64,000 nucleotides of DNA from Candidatus Merdivicinus faecavium (GCA_018716285.1 DVKD01000032.1:62001-126000); one strand, 5' to 3'. Counted from the first letter of the stretch, positions 32,975-42,438 are shown. Program-made: numbers and translations. Notes: generated by a model not told the origin, from the sequence alone.

Positions 32975-34387
32975 ATGATCCAATTTGGCACCGGCGGCTT
33001 CCGGGCCGTCATCGGGGACGATTTTACCCGGGCAAACGTCGAGCTTCTCGCACAGGGGCTCATCAACAAAATGAAGGCCGAAGGGGCGGAGAATTCCCCC
33101 CTCATCATCGGCTACGACCGCCGCTTCCTGTCGGACATCGCGGCGAAATGGATCTCGGGCGTCTTCGCCGCAAACGGCATCCACGTCCAGTTCATCAACC
33201 GCGAAGCCCCCACCCCCCTCATCATGTTCGTCGTCAAGCAGGCCGGCGCCCTTTACGGCATGGCCATCACCGCCTCCCACAACCCCGCCGAATATAACGG
33301 CGTCAAGGTCTTCACCAAGGGCGGCCGGGACGCCTCCAAGGAGGTCACCAACGACCTCGAGGGCTACATCAACTGCCTGACTGCGGCCGACGTCAGGACC
33401 ATGCCCTTTGACGAAGGGGTCAAGGCCGGCCTCATCGAGCTCATCGACCCGATGAACGACTACATCGACAGCATCTTGAGCTTTATCGACATCGACAAGA
33501 TCAAAGCCAAAAAGATGCGGATTCTCTTAGACCCGATGTTCGGCGTCTCCAAGACCTCCCTCCAGACCATCCTGCTCACCTGCCGCTGCGACGTCGACGT
33601 CATCAACGACCGGCACGACGCCCTCTTCGGCGGGCGGCTCCCCTCCCCCTCGGCCAAGACGCTGACCCGGCTTTCGACGATGGTCGTCGAGGGGCACTAT
33701 GACCTCGGCATCGCGACCGACGGCGACGCCGACCGCATCGGCCTCATCGACTCGGAGGGCACCTTCATCCACCCCAACGACATCCTCGTCCTCCTCTACT
33801 ACTACCTGGTCAAGTATAAAGGCTGGAAGGGCGACTGCGTCCGCAACATCGCCACCACCCACCTCCTCGACCGCCTGGCAAACGCCTTCGGCTGCACCTG
33901 CTGGGAGGTCCCGGTCGGCTTCAAGTGGATCTCCTCCAAGATGGAGGAAACCGGCGCCATCATCGGCGGCGAAAGCTCCGGCGGCCTGACTGTCAAGGGC
34001 CACATCGCGGGCAAGGACGGCATCTACGCGGCGGCGCTGCTCGTCGAGATGGTCTCGGTCATCGGCAAGCCCTTAAACACCATCCTCAAGGAGATCAAGG
34101 ATGAGTACGGCCACTGCGAGATGAGCGAGTACGACTGCCGCTTCTCCGAGCAGAAGAAGGCGGAGTTAAACGACCTGCTCTTCACCCAGAAGAAGCTGCC
34201 CGAATTCCCCGTCGAGGTGGAGAAGGTCTCCTACATGGACGGCTGCAAGGTCTACTTCAAAAACGGCGGCTGGATCATCTGCCGCTTCTCCGGCACCGAG
34301 CCGCTCATCCGCATCTTCTGCGAGATGGAAACCTACAGCCAGGCTGTCGCCGTCACCGAGCTCATGCGGCGGTTCCTCGGCCTTTGA
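32975..34387 (+). CDS. Phosphoglucomutase/phosphomannomutase family enzyme
   Basis: A 470-residue alpha-D-phosphohexomutase with all four sites: TASHNPAEYNG (phosphoserine loop), ATDGDADRIGL (metal), GGESSGGLTV (sugar) and CRFSGTEPLIRIF (phosphate). It interconverts sugar 1- and 6-phosphates, so it could feed the kinase product into glycolysis or amino-sugar metabolism. AAAAGGAGCG precedes the ATG. Sub-family (PGM, PMM or GlmM-like) is not resolved. Confidence 0.92.
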   Translation: MIQFGTGGFRAVIGDDFTRANVELLAQGLINKMKAEGAENSPLIIGYDRRFLSDIAAKWISGVFAANGIHVQFINREAPTPLIMFVVKQAGALYGMAITASHNPAEYNGVKVFTKGGRDASKEVTNDLEGYINCLTAADVRTMPFDEGVKAGLIELIDPMNDYIDSILSFIDIDKIKAKKMRILLDPMFGVSKTSLQTILLTCRCDVDVINDRHDALFGGRLPSPSAKTLTRLSTMVVEGHYDLGIATDGDADRIGLIDSEGTFIHPNDILVLLYYYLVKYKGWKGDCVRNIATTHLLDRLANAFGCTCWEVPVGFKWISSKMEETGAIIGGESSGGLTVKGHIAGKDGIYAAALLVEMVSVIGKPLNTILKEIKDEYGHCEMSEYDCRFSEQKKAELNDLLFTQKKLPEFPVEVEKVSYMDGCKVYFKNGGWIICRFSGTEPLIRIFCEMETYSQAVAVTELMRRFLGL

Positions 34388-34423
34388 TCCCCGCTCGCGA
34401 CGCGCACAGAAAGGATTTTTGCT

Positions 34424-35449
34424 ATGGATATGAGAACCTGGTTCAAGGAAGCGCAGTACGGCATGATGGTCCACTGGGGCCTCTACTCCCTCCTCGCCGG
34501 CGAATGGCGCGGCCAGCGGAGCAACAGCTACGCCGAATGGATCCAGACCAAGCTCCGCATCCCGCAGGCGGACTACGACCGGCTGGCGCAGGTCTTCAAC
34601 CCCATCTACTTCGACGCGGAGGAATGGGTGAAATTCGCCAAGGAATGCGGGATGAAGTACCTCGTCGTCACCAGCAAGCACCACGAGGGCTTCGCCATGT
34701 ACCGCTCCAAGGTGGATCAATTCAACATCGCCGACGCCACCCCCTTCGGCCGCGATGTGGTGGGCGAACTGGCCGAAGCCTGCTACAAGCACGGCTTAAA
34801 GCTCGGTCTTTACTACTCCCAGGACCTCGACTGGCACGAGGAGCACGGCGGCGGGTACCTGTCCGGCCACATTCCCTGCTCCGGGACCGCCTGGTGCAAC
34901 GACTGGGACTTCCCCGACAACGACAAAAAGGATTTCGACATCTGCTTCCGCAACAAGATCTACCCCCAGGTCGAGGAGATCCTCCGAAACTACGGCGAGC
35001 TCTGCCTCATCTGGTTCGACGTCCCCATGACCCTCACCGAGGAGCACAGCCGCAAGCTCTTTGACCTCGTCAAGAAGTACCAGCCGAACTGCCTCATCAA
35101 TTCCCGGCTGGGCAACGGCGCCTACGACTACGTCTCGCTCGGCGACAACGAAATCCCCGAGTCCCTCCCCAAAGACGCCGACCTCACCGCCGCCCTGGTG
35201 GACATGAACGACATCGGCGGCTTCAAGCCCTCGCCCTACGGCCTCTACGAGACGGCCGCGACCCTGAACGACAGCTGGGGCTACTGCGCCTGGGACCAGA
35301 ACTGGAAATCCCCCGAGACGGTTGCCGCCAACCGCCGCAAGCTGAACGGCATGGGCATCAACTACCTCTTAAACGTCGGGCCCGACGGCCTCGGCCGCAT
35401 CCCGACCGCCAGCCAGGAGATCCTCCGCAAGGCAGCGCAGATTTTCTAA
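34424..35449 (+). CDS. Glycoside hydrolase family 29 alpha-L-fucosidase, cytoplasmic
   Basis: A 341-residue GH29 catalytic domain without signal peptide or accessory modules. Typical segments: WFKEAQYGMMVHWGLYS, AKECGMKYLVVTSKHHEGF, GLKLGLYYSQDLDWH, and ELCLIWFDVPM, whose Asp is in the position of the catalytic nucleophile. The C-terminal NGMGINYLLNVGPDGLG also matches the family. It retains configuration and cleaves fucosyl linkages from imported oligosaccharides. Last gene of the kinase-nucleotidyltransferase-mutase operon. Confidence 0.93.
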   Translation: MDMRTWFKEAQYGMMVHWGLYSLLAGEWRGQRSNSYAEWIQTKLRIPQADYDRLAQVFNPIYFDAEEWVKFAKECGMKYLVVTSKHHEGFAMYRSKVDQFNIADATPFGRDVVGELAEACYKHGLKLGLYYSQDLDWHEEHGGGYLSGHIPCSGTAWCNDWDFPDNDKKDFDICFRNKIYPQVEEILRNYGELCLIWFDVPMTLTEEHSRKLFDLVKKYQPNCLINSRLGNGAYDYVSLGDNEIPESLPKDADLTAALVDMNDIGGFKPSPYGLYETAATLNDSWGYCAWDQNWKSPETVAANRRKLNGMGINYLLNVGPDGLGRIPTASQEILRKAAQIF

Positions 35450-35464
35450 ATCCCCGCAAAAAAC

Positions 35465-35506
35465 ATCCCCGCCGCGTTCCCGAAAAAACGCGGCGGGGAT
35501 ATTTTT
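35465..35506 (+). terminator. Terminator of the kinase-fucosidase operon
   Basis: 12-bp perfect stem ATCCCCGCCGCG/CGCGGCGGGGAT, 12-base loop, then ATTTTT. Confidence 0.92.
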
Positions 35507-35525
35507 GCGTACAGCTTGAAGGCGC

Positions 35526-35993
35526 TCAGTTGATCTTGGCCGCCTTGATAGCCTGGCGTTTGGCGCGCAGCTCGTTTAAGGATTTCGCGACCTGCTCCTC
35601 GGTGGTGCGGAGCACGCTGTCGACGTAGTCGCCGGTCGCCTTTTTGAGCTCCCGCGCCTGCAGCTGCGAGGTGCTGAGCAGCTCATTGGCCTTGGCCTGA
35701 GCCTGCCTGACGATTTCGTCGTGCTCGATCATCTTTTTGGAGCGCTCCTCAGCGACCCGCAGCATCATCTCGGCCTCTTTTTTGGCTTCGTCGAGGATGA
35801 TCTTGCGGTCGTTGACGATCTCCTTGGCCTTGGCGACCTCGACCGGGATGTGCATCTTGAGGTCGTCGAGCAGCTCGTGGAAGCGGTCGGCGTCGATCGC
35901 CGCCTTTCCGCCCGAAAGCGGGATGCTCCACGCGCTGTCAAGCATCTCCTCCATCATCAGAATGATGCTGTCAATGTTGCCCTGATTTGTCAT
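35526..35993 (-). CDS. Coiled-coil protein encoded behind coaD
   Basis: A 155-residue, charged, helical protein with a long heptad-rich region (about 50-145, e.g. AKEIVNDRKIILDEAKKEAEMM) resembling ATP synthase subunit b/H or DivIVA-like coils. No membrane segment. Genes of this type follow coaD in many Clostridia and are loosely annotated as ATPase; a cell-envelope or division role is possible but unproven. AGGAGG precedes its ATG, 33 bases after coaD, so it ends the fhs-rodA-rsmD-coaD unit. Confidence 0.7.
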   Translation of the reverse strand: MTNQGNIDSIILMMEEMLDSAWSIPLSGGKAAIDADRFHELLDDLKMHIPVEVAKAKEIVNDRKIILDEAKKEAEMMLRVAEERSKKMIEHDEIVRQAQAKANELLSTSQLQARELKKATGDYVDSVLRTTEEQVAKSLNELRAKRQAIKAAKIN

Positions 35994-36026
35994 GGGTGAT
36001 GTTCCTCCTATCGCATGGGCCGCTTG

Positions 36027-36533
36027 TTACTTCCGGGGCGCCTGCGGCGTCCGAGACAGACGGCTTTCAATTTCCTTTCGAATGCAGGCCGGGACAAACT
36101 CGCTGATATCCCCGCCGAAACTGGCAATCTGCTTGACAATGCTGGAGCTTAGGTACATGTACTCCGCCGCTGCGGTGAAGAAGATCGTTTCCGCCTCGGG
36201 GTTCAAGCGCTTGTTGGCAAGCGACATCTGGAACTCATACTCAAAGTCGGAGACCGCCCGCAGCCCCTTGACGATGGCGCAGGCGCCCTTCTCCCTGAGG
36301 TAGTCGGCCAGCAGGCCGTCCGACGAATCGACCCGGACGTTCTCGATCCCGGCCACCGTCTTTTCGATCATCCGCAGCCGTTCTTCGGTCGTAAAGGAGC
36401 AGCTGTTGCGCTTGGCAGGGTTGATGGAGACGAGGACGATCACCTCGTCAAACAGCTTGGCCGCCCGGTTGATGATGTCCAGGTGTCCCAGCGTAATCGG
36501 GTCAAAGCTGCCCGGGCAGACTGCAATTCTCAT
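36027..36533 (-). CDS. coaD: Phosphopantetheine adenylyltransferase
   Basis: A 168-residue CoaD. ATG 36533 follows AAAGGATG; longer readings are not needed. Motifs: CPGSFDPITLGHLDII (T/HxGH nucleotidyltransferase signature), VKGLRAVSDFEYEFQM, and the C-terminal YLSSSIVKQIASFGGD. It transfers AMP from ATP to 4'-phosphopantetheine, the penultimate CoA step. It pairs with coaBC at 50889-52100 in the same window. 25 bases after rsmD, as in many Firmicutes. Confidence 0.97.
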   Translation of the reverse strand: MRIAVCPGSFDPITLGHLDIINRAAKLFDEVIVLVSINPAKRNSCSFTTEERLRMIEKTVAGIENVRVDSSDGLLADYLREKGACAIVKGLRAVSDFEYEFQMSLANKRLNPEAETIFFTAAAEYMYLSSSIVKQIASFGGDISEFVPACIRKEIESRLSRTPQAPRK

Positions 36534-36558
36534 GAAAAAGCATCCTTTCAGCCGGCGC

Positions 36559-37107
36559 TTACTCCGCGTCGGCAGCGTGAATATAGGTGGTGACGGCGAT
36601 CTTGCCGTACCGGTAGTTCTTTTTGAGGACAAGCCCTCCGGCCTGCTCCGGCAGCTGCTCCTGCAGGCGGTGCTCGTAAAGGACGATGCCGCCCGGCGCC
36701 AGGACCCGCTCGAGCAGCGGGAGAACCCGCTCCGCAAAGCCGCCGTCATAGGGCGGGTCGAGGAAGACGATATCGTACCGGTCGGCCGCGTGCGCGAGGA
36801 AGGAGACGGCGTCGTCCGCGATGACCCGCGCCTGCTTCATCAGGCCGGTGGTATTCAGGTTTTCCTTGATGACCTCCTGCGACTGGCGGGAGCTGTCGAC
36901 AAAGACCGCCCGGGAAGCGCCCCGGCTGAGCGCCTCGATCCCGATCTGGCCGCAGCCGGCAAAGACGTCTAAGAAGCTCGCGCAGGGGACGCGGAACTGG
37001 ATGATGCTGAAGACGGCCTCCTTGACCATGTCGGTCGTCGGCCGGACCTCCAGCCCCTCCAGCGTTTTGAGCTTCCGCCCGCGGGCGGTGCCTGTGATCA
37101 CTCTCAT
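36559..37107 (-). CDS. rsmD: 16S rRNA (guanine-966-N2)-methyltransferase
   Basis: A 182-residue RsmD: N-terminal GTARGRKL and RPTTDMVKEAVFSII, SAM site LDVFAGCGQIGIEALSRGA (about 43-61), acidic end AVFVDSS, and catalytic IVFLDPPYDGG with the DPPY motif. It methylates G966 of 16S rRNA in the small subunit. rsmD directly before coaD is a conserved pair. AAAGGA precedes the start. Confidence 0.96.
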   Translation of the reverse strand: MRVITGTARGRKLKTLEGLEVRPTTDMVKEAVFSIIQFRVPCASFLDVFAGCGQIGIEALSRGASRAVFVDSSRQSQEVIKENLNTTGLMKQARVIADDAVSFLAHAADRYDIVFLDPPYDGGFAERVLPLLERVLAPGGIVLYEHRLQEQLPEQAGGLVLKKNYRYGKIAVTTYIHAADAE

Positions 37108-37125
37108 AGAAAAATCCTTTCTGGT

Positions 37126-38253
37126 TTATGGGGTTCGTTTTCGGTTAAAGGAGTAGACGCTCATGGCCAGCCCCATCGCGCAGAAGGAGGCGACCATCGA
37201 GGTGCCGCCGTAGCTGATGAACGGCATCGTGATGCCGATGACCGGTACGAGGCAGAGCACCATCCCGACGTTTATCAGGAACTGGAAAAAGAACATGGCG
37301 AAGACCCCGACGCAGATATAGCAGCCCAGCGGGTCGGCGCTCATCCGGGCCACCAGCAGCACCTTGACGCAGATGGCGACGAGCAGCACGACCACAAAGG
37401 TGCAGCCGACAAAGCCGAGCGTCTGCCCGATGTGGGCGAGGATGAAGTCGTTGTGGATGGCGTAGACGTAATTTAGGTCGTCTGAAAAGAGCCCTTTGCC
37501 GAAGATCTGCCCCGACCCGAGGATTTTCTGGCCCATCTGCTGGTGCCAGGCCTCGGCGAGGGTGGAGTTTTCAATATCGGCGAGCACCAGGATCCGCCGC
37601 TGCAGGTAGTCGTGGAAGGTGGGGCTGAACCAGACGATGGGGATCGCCGCCGCGATCGCCCCCACTCCCGCCAGCACATACCGCCACTGCAGCCCGGCTG
37701 TAAAGATCATGCAGAGGAAGATGAAGAAGAAGACAAGCGCCGACCCCATATCCCCCTGCCGGTAAATCAGCAGGCAGGGGATCGCGCCGTGCAGACAGAG
37801 AAGCAGCACATGCAGAGGCCGGTGCATCTCCTCCCGCACCTTGGACAGGTGGAGGGCGAAGGTCAGGATGAAGGAGATCTTGAGCAGCTCGGACGGCTGG
37901 AGGGTGAAGGAGCCGAACTGGAGCCAGGCCGCGTCGTCCGACCCCTGCGGCTGGTAGATGATCGACGCGGGGCCGACGAGGGTCAAAAGCACCAGCCCCA
38001 GCGTGACCGGCAGGTGGACAAACCAGAGCTTTGCGAGAAACCGGTAGCTGATGAAGGTCATGGCGATGAGGGCGCACATGCCGAGGCCGCTCGCCAGCAT
38101 CTGAACCTTCAGCTGCCGTTCGGTGATAAAGCCCGCGTACAGCTCGGAATTGAGGATGGTGAGACTGAAGGCCACCGCCGTCGCCAGAAGCAGCAGCAGC
38201 GCCTTGTCCAGGCGGCGGAAATATCGTTTGACCGCCAGCCAGATTTCTTTCAT
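37126..38253 (-). CDS. FtsW/RodA/SpoVE family peptidoglycan polymerase
   Basis: A 375-residue SEDS protein with about ten membrane segments. Family motifs: FGSFTLQPSELLKISFIL (the QPSE site), LIYRQGDMGSALVFFFIF (Asp next to G-S-A), HNDFILAHIGQTLGFVG and PFISYGGTSMVASFCAMGLAMS. SEDS proteins polymerise lipid II with a partner PBP; RodA works in elongation, FtsW in division. Its position in a non-division operon suggests RodA. GGGAGG precedes the ATG, 15 bases after fhs. Confidence 0.92.
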   Translation of the reverse strand: MKEIWLAVKRYFRRLDKALLLLLATAVAFSLTILNSELYAGFITERQLKVQMLASGLGMCALIAMTFISYRFLAKLWFVHLPVTLGLVLLTLVGPASIIYQPQGSDDAAWLQFGSFTLQPSELLKISFILTFALHLSKVREEMHRPLHVLLLCLHGAIPCLLIYRQGDMGSALVFFFIFLCMIFTAGLQWRYVLAGVGAIAAAIPIVWFSPTFHDYLQRRILVLADIENSTLAEAWHQQMGQKILGSGQIFGKGLFSDDLNYVYAIHNDFILAHIGQTLGFVGCTFVVVLLVAICVKVLLVARMSADPLGCYICVGVFAMFFFQFLINVGMVLCLVPVIGITMPFISYGGTSMVASFCAMGLAMSVYSFNRKRTP

Positions 38254-38268
38254 GGCAAACCTCCCGGA

Positions 38269-39939
38269 TTAGAACAGCCCGGTGATCACGCCGTTTTCAT
38301 CAATATCGATCCGCTCGGCGGCGGGGGCTTTGGGCAGGCCGGGCATCGTCATGATGCTGCCAGTCAGGACGACGACAAAGCCGGCGCCCGCGGAGAGGCG
38401 CACCTCCGAAACGTGGAGGGTAAAGCCCTCCGGGCGGCCGAGCGCCGCCGGGTCGTCCGAAAGCGAGTACTGGGTTTTCGCCATGCAGACCGGCAGGTCG
38501 CCGTGCCCGAGCGCCTCGATCTCGGCGATGGACTTCGATGCAGCCGCGGTGTAGGAAACGTCCGCCGCGCCGTAGATCTGCTGCGCAATGGCGCGGATCT
38601 TCTCCTTGATGGGCATCTCGAGGGGGTAGATGGGGGCAAAACGGCTCTCCTCGCTGCGGATGGTCTCGAGCACCTGCCCGGCCAGGGCCAGGCCGCCCTC
38701 GCCGCCCTTGGCAAAGACCTCGGAGAGAGCGTAGCGGACCCCCATCTCCTTACAGCAGTCGTCGATGACCTGCAGCTCCGCCTCGGTGTCGGACGGGAAG
38801 CGGTTGATGGCGACGACAGCGGGGACCCCGAACTTGCGCATATTTTCCACATGGGCCTTGAGGTTGACGATGCCCGCCTTGAGGGCCTCCACATTCTCCT
38901 CGTTGAGGTCCGCCTTGGGCACGCCGCCGTTATATTTGAGGGCGCGGACAGTGGCGACGACGACGACGCAGTCGGGTTTCAAGCCCGCCTTGCGGCACTT
39001 GATGTCAAAGAACTTCTCCGCGCCCAGGTCGGAGCCGAAGCCCGCCTCGGTGATGGTGTAGTCGGCAAGCTTTAAGGCGAGCCGGGTCGCGCGGACCGAG
39101 TTGCAGCCGTGGGCAATGTTGGCAAAGGGGCCGCCGTGCATCAGGACGGGGGTGTTTTCGAGGGTCTGGACGAGGTTCGGCTTGAGCGCGTCCTTCAAAA
39201 GGACGGTCATGGCCCCCGCGGCCTTCAGGTCGCCGGCGTAGACGGGGCGGTTGTCCCAGGTGTAGGCGACTAAGATGCGGGAGATGCGCTCCTTCAAATC
39301 CATGAGGTCGCGCGCAAGGCAGAGGATGGCCATGATCTCGCTCGCGACGGTGATGATAAAGCCGTCCTCCCGCGGGACGCCGTTGACCTTGCCGCCCAGG
39401 CCGACGTTGACAAAGCGGAGGGCGCGGTCGTTCATGTCGAGGCAGCGCTTGAAGAGGATGCGGCGCGGGTCGATGCCCAGCGCGTTGCCCTGCTGGAGGT
39501 GGTTGTCGATCATGGCGCAGAGGAGGTTGTTGGCCGCCGTGATGGCGTGCATGTCCCCGGTGAAATGGAGGTTGATGTCCTCCATCGGGACAGCCTGCGC
39601 GTAGCCGCCGCCGGCGGCGCCTCCCTTGATGCCGAAGACCGGCCCGAGGGAAGGCTCCCGCAGGGCGATCATGGTGTTTAGCCCCATCCGGCACATGGCC
39701 TGCCCCAGGCCGATGGAGGTGGTCGTCTTCCCCTCGCCGGCGGGGGTTGGGTTGATGGCGGTGACGAGGATGAGCTTCCCGTCCTCCTTCTCCTCCGCGG
39801 CGCGGAGGAAGTCATCGGAAAGTTTTGCCTTGTATTTGCCGTAATATTCAAGGGCATCCTCCGGGATCCCGGCGGCAGCGGCAACCTCGCGGATGGGGAG
39901 CATCTTGGCCTGCTGTGCAATTTCAATATCGGTCAGCAT
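38269..39939 (-). CDS. fhs: Formate-tetrahydrofolate ligase
   Basis: A 556-residue enzyme of normal length. ATG 39939 has AGGAGG 7 bases upstream. Motifs: [19 protein letters not shown] (ATP loop), [20 protein letters not shown], and [13 protein letters not shown] near residue 360. It makes 10-formyl-THF from formate, THF and ATP, for purine synthesis or one-carbon (Wood-Ljungdahl-type) metabolism in anaerobes. It is the first gene of the rodA-rsmD-coaD unit. Confidence 0.97.
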   Translation of the reverse strand: MLTDIEIAQQAKMLPIREVAAAAGIPEDALEYYGKYKAKLSDDFLRAAEEKEDGKLILVTAINPTPAGEGKTTTSIGLGQAMCRMGLNTMIALREPSLGPVFGIKGGAAGGGYAQAVPMEDINLHFTGDMHAITAANNLLCAMIDNHLQQGNALGIDPRRILFKRCLDMNDRALRFVNVGLGGKVNGVPREDGFIITVASEIMAILCLARDLMDLKERISRILVAYTWDNRPVYAGDLKAAGAMTVLLKDALKPNLVQTLENTPVLMHGGPFANIAHGCNSVRATRLALKLADYTITEAGFGSDLGAEKFFDIKCRKAGLKPDCVVVVATVRALKYNGGVPKADLNEENVEALKAGIVNLKAHVENMRKFGVPAVVAINRFPSDTEAELQVIDDCCKEMGVRYALSEVFAKGGEGGLALAGQVLETIRSEESRFAPIYPLEMPIKEKIRAIAQQIYGAADVSYTAAASKSIAEIEALGHGDLPVCMAKTQYSLSDDPAALGRPEGFTLHVSEVRLSAGAGFVVVLTGSIMTMPGLPKAPAAERIDIDENGVITGLF

Positions 39940-39997
39940 ACTGATTCCTCCTGTATTTTCATTCCAAATGAGCTTGCAATCGGGCGTATTCGTATAC

Positions 39998-40027
39998 ATT
40001 ATAGCACACTTCCCCCCGCCTGTGCAA
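39998..40027 (-). promoter_or_regulatory. Promoter of fhs
   Basis: Minus strand TTGCAC (40022-40027), 18-base spacer, TATAAT (39998-40003) with extended -10 TGC. The leader is about 50 bases with no folate riboswitch pattern seen. Confidence 0.8.
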
Positions 40028-40171
40028 CCGGGTAACGGCAAGAAATCCGCAAAATCGAATCTTTTACAGGGAATTCATGGATTTCCGGTACATTTTGGCA
40101 GATTCCAAAATATTCACAAAAAATTCCAGATGCTCTCCCCCGTTTCGACAATTTTTGTTCCGCACAGCGGC

Positions 40172-40177
40172 TATAAT
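40172..40177 (+). promoter_or_regulatory. -10 box upstream of the 74-residue basic protein gene
   Basis: Perfect TATAAT 62 bases before the ATG; no good -35 at 16-18 bases. Confidence 0.45.
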
Positions 40178-40238
40178 AACAGTATCAAAGCAATCGCACC
40201 TAATGGGCGGTATATCTATTGAATAGGAGGTCTTATTT

Positions 40239-40463
40239 ATGAAAGGCAACCAGACATTTTTCCACACGACCCGCTGCATCCTCACCGCGTACCGGCTTGA
40301 ACGCTGCTGGAAGAAGCTGCTGCGCACGAAAAAGAGAGAGCGCGCAGCCTCCGGCCAGCCCTCGCGCCGGCTTGCGCTCCGCAAGGCGCGGGTCCGCTAC
40401 TTAACCGAGCGCTACGACATCCTCGTCAAAGGGGCTGACCGCCCCGAGCGCCTCGCCATCTGA
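40239..40463 (+). CDS. 74-residue strongly basic small protein
   Basis: ATG preceded by a perfect GGAGG, with its own -10 box and terminator, so the gene is real. The protein is rich in Arg, Lys and Leu (RLERCWKKLLRTKKRERAAS, residues about 19-38) with no membrane span; it could bind nucleic acid or be structural. No family is recognised. It is monocistronic between divergent fhs and the convergent fRMsr gene. Confidence 0.75.
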   Translation: MKGNQTFFHTTRCILTAYRLERCWKKLLRTKKRERAASGQPSRRLALRKARVRYLTERYDILVKGADRPERLAI

Positions 40464-40480
40464 CCCGCGGGAAATAACAT

Positions 40481-40526
40481 ACAGCCTGCCCCTGTTTGGC
40501 CTTACAGGGACAGGCTGTCTTTTTTC
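40481..40526 (+). terminator. Terminator of the basic small protein gene
   Basis: 14-bp stem ACAGCCTGCCCCTG/CAGGGACAGGCTGT (one mismatch) with 10-base loop and CTTTTTT; its end touches the stop of the facing gene. Confidence 0.9.
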
Positions 40527-40998
40527 AAAGAAGGCGGCCGCCCTCCCAGCCGGGCAGCGACGCGAGGATGCGGGCGGTTTCCGTAAATCCGGCGGCATCT
40601 TCCTCCGAAAAGCGGCCCCTCTCCGGGCTGTCGATGTCGAGCACCCCAAAAAGCCTCCCATTTTTGATCAGAGGCAGGACGATCTCGGAGCGGGAGGCGC
40701 TGTCGCAGGCGATGTGGCCGGGGAAGGCGTGGACGTCGGGGACGAGGATCGTCTCCCGCCGGGCGGCCGCCGTCCCGCAGACCCCTTTCCCGAACGGGAT
40801 GCGCAGGCAGGCAGGCTTCCCGCCGAAGGGGCCGAGCAGCAGTTCCTCCCCGCGCGCCAGGTAAAAGCCCGCCCAGTTGACCCGCGGCAGCTCCTCATAA
40901 AGCAGCGCCGCCGCGTTTGCGAGGTTGGAGACGAGCGGCGCGCCCGGGTCCATCAGCGCCGCCAGCCGGGCGTTCAGCCCTTCATAAAGTTCATGCAT
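40525..40998 (-). CDS. Free methionine-(R)-sulfoxide reductase (GAF domain)
   Basis: A 157-residue GAF-domain enzyme of the fRMsr type: [32 protein letters not shown] (abridged) with [11 protein letters not shown], and [19 protein letters not shown], which contains the catalytic Cys next to Asp, with a further Cys upstream. It reduces free Met-(R)-sulfoxide with thioredoxin. It overlaps mscL by 8 bases, so the two are co-translated. Confidence 0.9.
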   Translation of the reverse strand: MHELYEGLNARLAALMDPGAPLVSNLANAAALLYEELPRVNWAGFYLARGEELLLGPFGGKPACLRIPFGKGVCGTAAARRETILVPDVHAFPGHIACDSASRSEIVLPLIKNGRLFGVLDIDSPERGRFSEEDAAGFTETARILASLPGWEGGRLL

Positions 40999-41533
40999 CG
41001 GCGATGCCCTCCTTCCGGGGCGCTTCCTGCTGCCCCTCCCGGCTCTCCTTCTGCGCTTTGAGCAGGTCGCGGATCTCGGCGAGCAGCTCCGCCTCGGTGG
41101 GGGCGGGCGGCGCGGGCGGTTCGGCGGGCGCTTCGGGGACGGTTTCCTTGGCCTCCTCTTCTTTCTTATTAAGATGAAGCTTTTCCGCCGCAGCTGCTGC
41201 GGCCGCCGCAGCCTTGTTCATCATCCGCACCGCAAGGAAGATGCAGAAGGCGATGATGAGGAAATCGACGACATTCTGGATAAAGCTGCCGTAGGCGATC
41301 GCCGCCTCGGCGGTGACGACGTTGCCGGCCTCGTCGGTCACGGCGGGCGACAGCACCCATTTCAGGGAAGAAAACTGCATCCCGGCAGTCATCCAGCCGA
41401 AGATGGGCATGATGATATCGTTGACAAGGGAGGTCGTGATCTTGCCGAAGGCGTTACCGATGACAACACCGACCGCAAGGCTGATGACGTTCCCCTTAAA
41501 GGCAAATTCCTTAAATTCCTTCCAGAATTTCAC
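40991..41533 (-). CDS. mscL: Large-conductance mechanosensitive channel MscL
   Basis: A 180-residue channel subunit: N-terminal [23 protein letters not shown]1 with [22 protein letters not shown], periplasmic-side loop, TM2 ([20 protein letters not shown]) and a cytoplasmic tail longer than usual, with poly-Ala and Pro/Glu-rich stretches. GTG 41533 is preferred: the ATG four codons earlier lies inside the AGAAAGGATG ribosome site, and the same AAAGGATG spacing is used by coaD. The pentameric channel releases solutes on osmotic downshock. Confidence 0.93.
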   Translation of the reverse strand: MKFWKEFKEFAFKGNVISLAVGVVIGNAFGKITTSLVNDIIMPIFGWMTAGMQFSSLKWVLSPAVTDEAGNVVTAEAAIAYGSFIQNVVDFLIIAFCIFLAVRMMNKAAAAAAAAAEKLHLNKKEEEAKETVPEAPAEPPAPPAPTEAELLAEIRDLLKAQKESREGQQEAPRKEGIADA

Positions 41534-41664
41534 AGCAAAAAACATCCTTTCTGATACTGGTATGCGGCCGCGCAGCCGTCTTTTCCATTATACCGGATAG
41601 GCGGCGAAAAGGCAAGAAAAATGATGCTTTCAGCGGCAAAAAGCGACATTTGACAGGATTTTGG

Positions 41665-41693
41665 TTGACACTTTGCGGGAACTTCGCTATAAT
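41665..41693 (+). promoter_or_regulatory. Consensus promoter of the ABC exporter operon
   Basis: Perfect TTGACA (41665-41670), 17-base spacer, perfect TATAAT (41688-41693). Confidence 0.92.
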
Positions 41694-41723
41694 AAGGCCA
41701 TCACATCAAGGAGGAACTTCACC

Positions 41724-42437
41724 ATGATCCAGATCAACCATGTCACCAAGCGGTACGGCAAGGTCGTCGCCAACAGCGACATCAGCTTTGCGGTCGGCGA
41801 CGGCAAAATTGCGGTGCTTTTAGGGCCAAACGGCGCCGGGAAATCCACCATCATCAAGTGCATCACCGGCCTGCTCCGGTTCCAGGGCGAGATCACCGTC
41901 GACGGCTACGGCAACAAATCCATCGACGCCAAGCGCCGCCTCGGTTACGTCCCTGAGATGCCCGCCGTCTACGATCTGCTGACCGTCGGGGAGCACATGG
42001 AATTCATCGCACGGGCCTACAGCCTGCCCGACGGCTGGGAGGAATATGCCGGCGCGCTGCTTGCCCGCTTTGAGCTGGCCGACAAGAAAAATAAGCTCGG
42101 CAAGGAGCTTTCCAAAGGGATGCAGCAGAAGGTGAGCATCTGCTGCGCCCTCCTCCCCCGCCCCAAGAACCTCATCTTCGACGAGCCGATGGTCGGCCTC
42201 GACCCCCACGCCATCAAAGAGCTCAAGGAGGTCATGAAGGAGCTGCGCGCGGACGGATGCAGCGTCCTCATCAGCACCCATATGCTCGACAGCGTCGAGG
42301 ATTTCTGGGACACCGCCCACATCATGATGAACGGCTCCTTCGCCGCGACCAAGGAATCCGGGGACGACGGCGAGAGCCTCGAGGACCTTTTCTTTACCAT
42401 CACCGAAGGGCGGCCGGCTGAAGGCGGGGTGCAGTGA
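41724..42437 (+). CDS. ABC transporter ATPase (ABC-2 exporter type)
   Basis: A 237-residue ATPase; ATG 41724 follows GGAGG. Walker A GPNGAGKST, signature LSKGMQQKVSIC (the LSxGM variant of exporter ATPases), Walker B NLIFDEPMVGLDP, H-loop STHMLDSVEDF. It is paired with the membrane protein gene one base downstream. Substrate unknown; the consensus promoter implies strong constitutive expression. Confidence 0.92.
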   Translation: MIQINHVTKRYGKVVANSDISFAVGDGKIAVLLGPNGAGKSTIIKCITGLLRFQGEITVDGYGNKSIDAKRRLGYVPEMPAVYDLLTVGEHMEFIARAYSLPDGWEEYAGALLARFELADKKNKLGKELSKGMQQKVSICCALLPRPKNLIFDEPMVGLDPHAIKELKEVMKELRADGCSVLISTHMLDSVEDFWDTAHIMMNGSFAATKESGDDGESLEDLFFTITEGRPAEGGVQ

Positions 42438-42438
42438 G

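Noticed and set aside
37543-39075. Plus-strand open frame of 510 codons opposite rodA and fhs
   Set aside because: Shadow of two well-supported minus-strand genes; no ribosome site or family.
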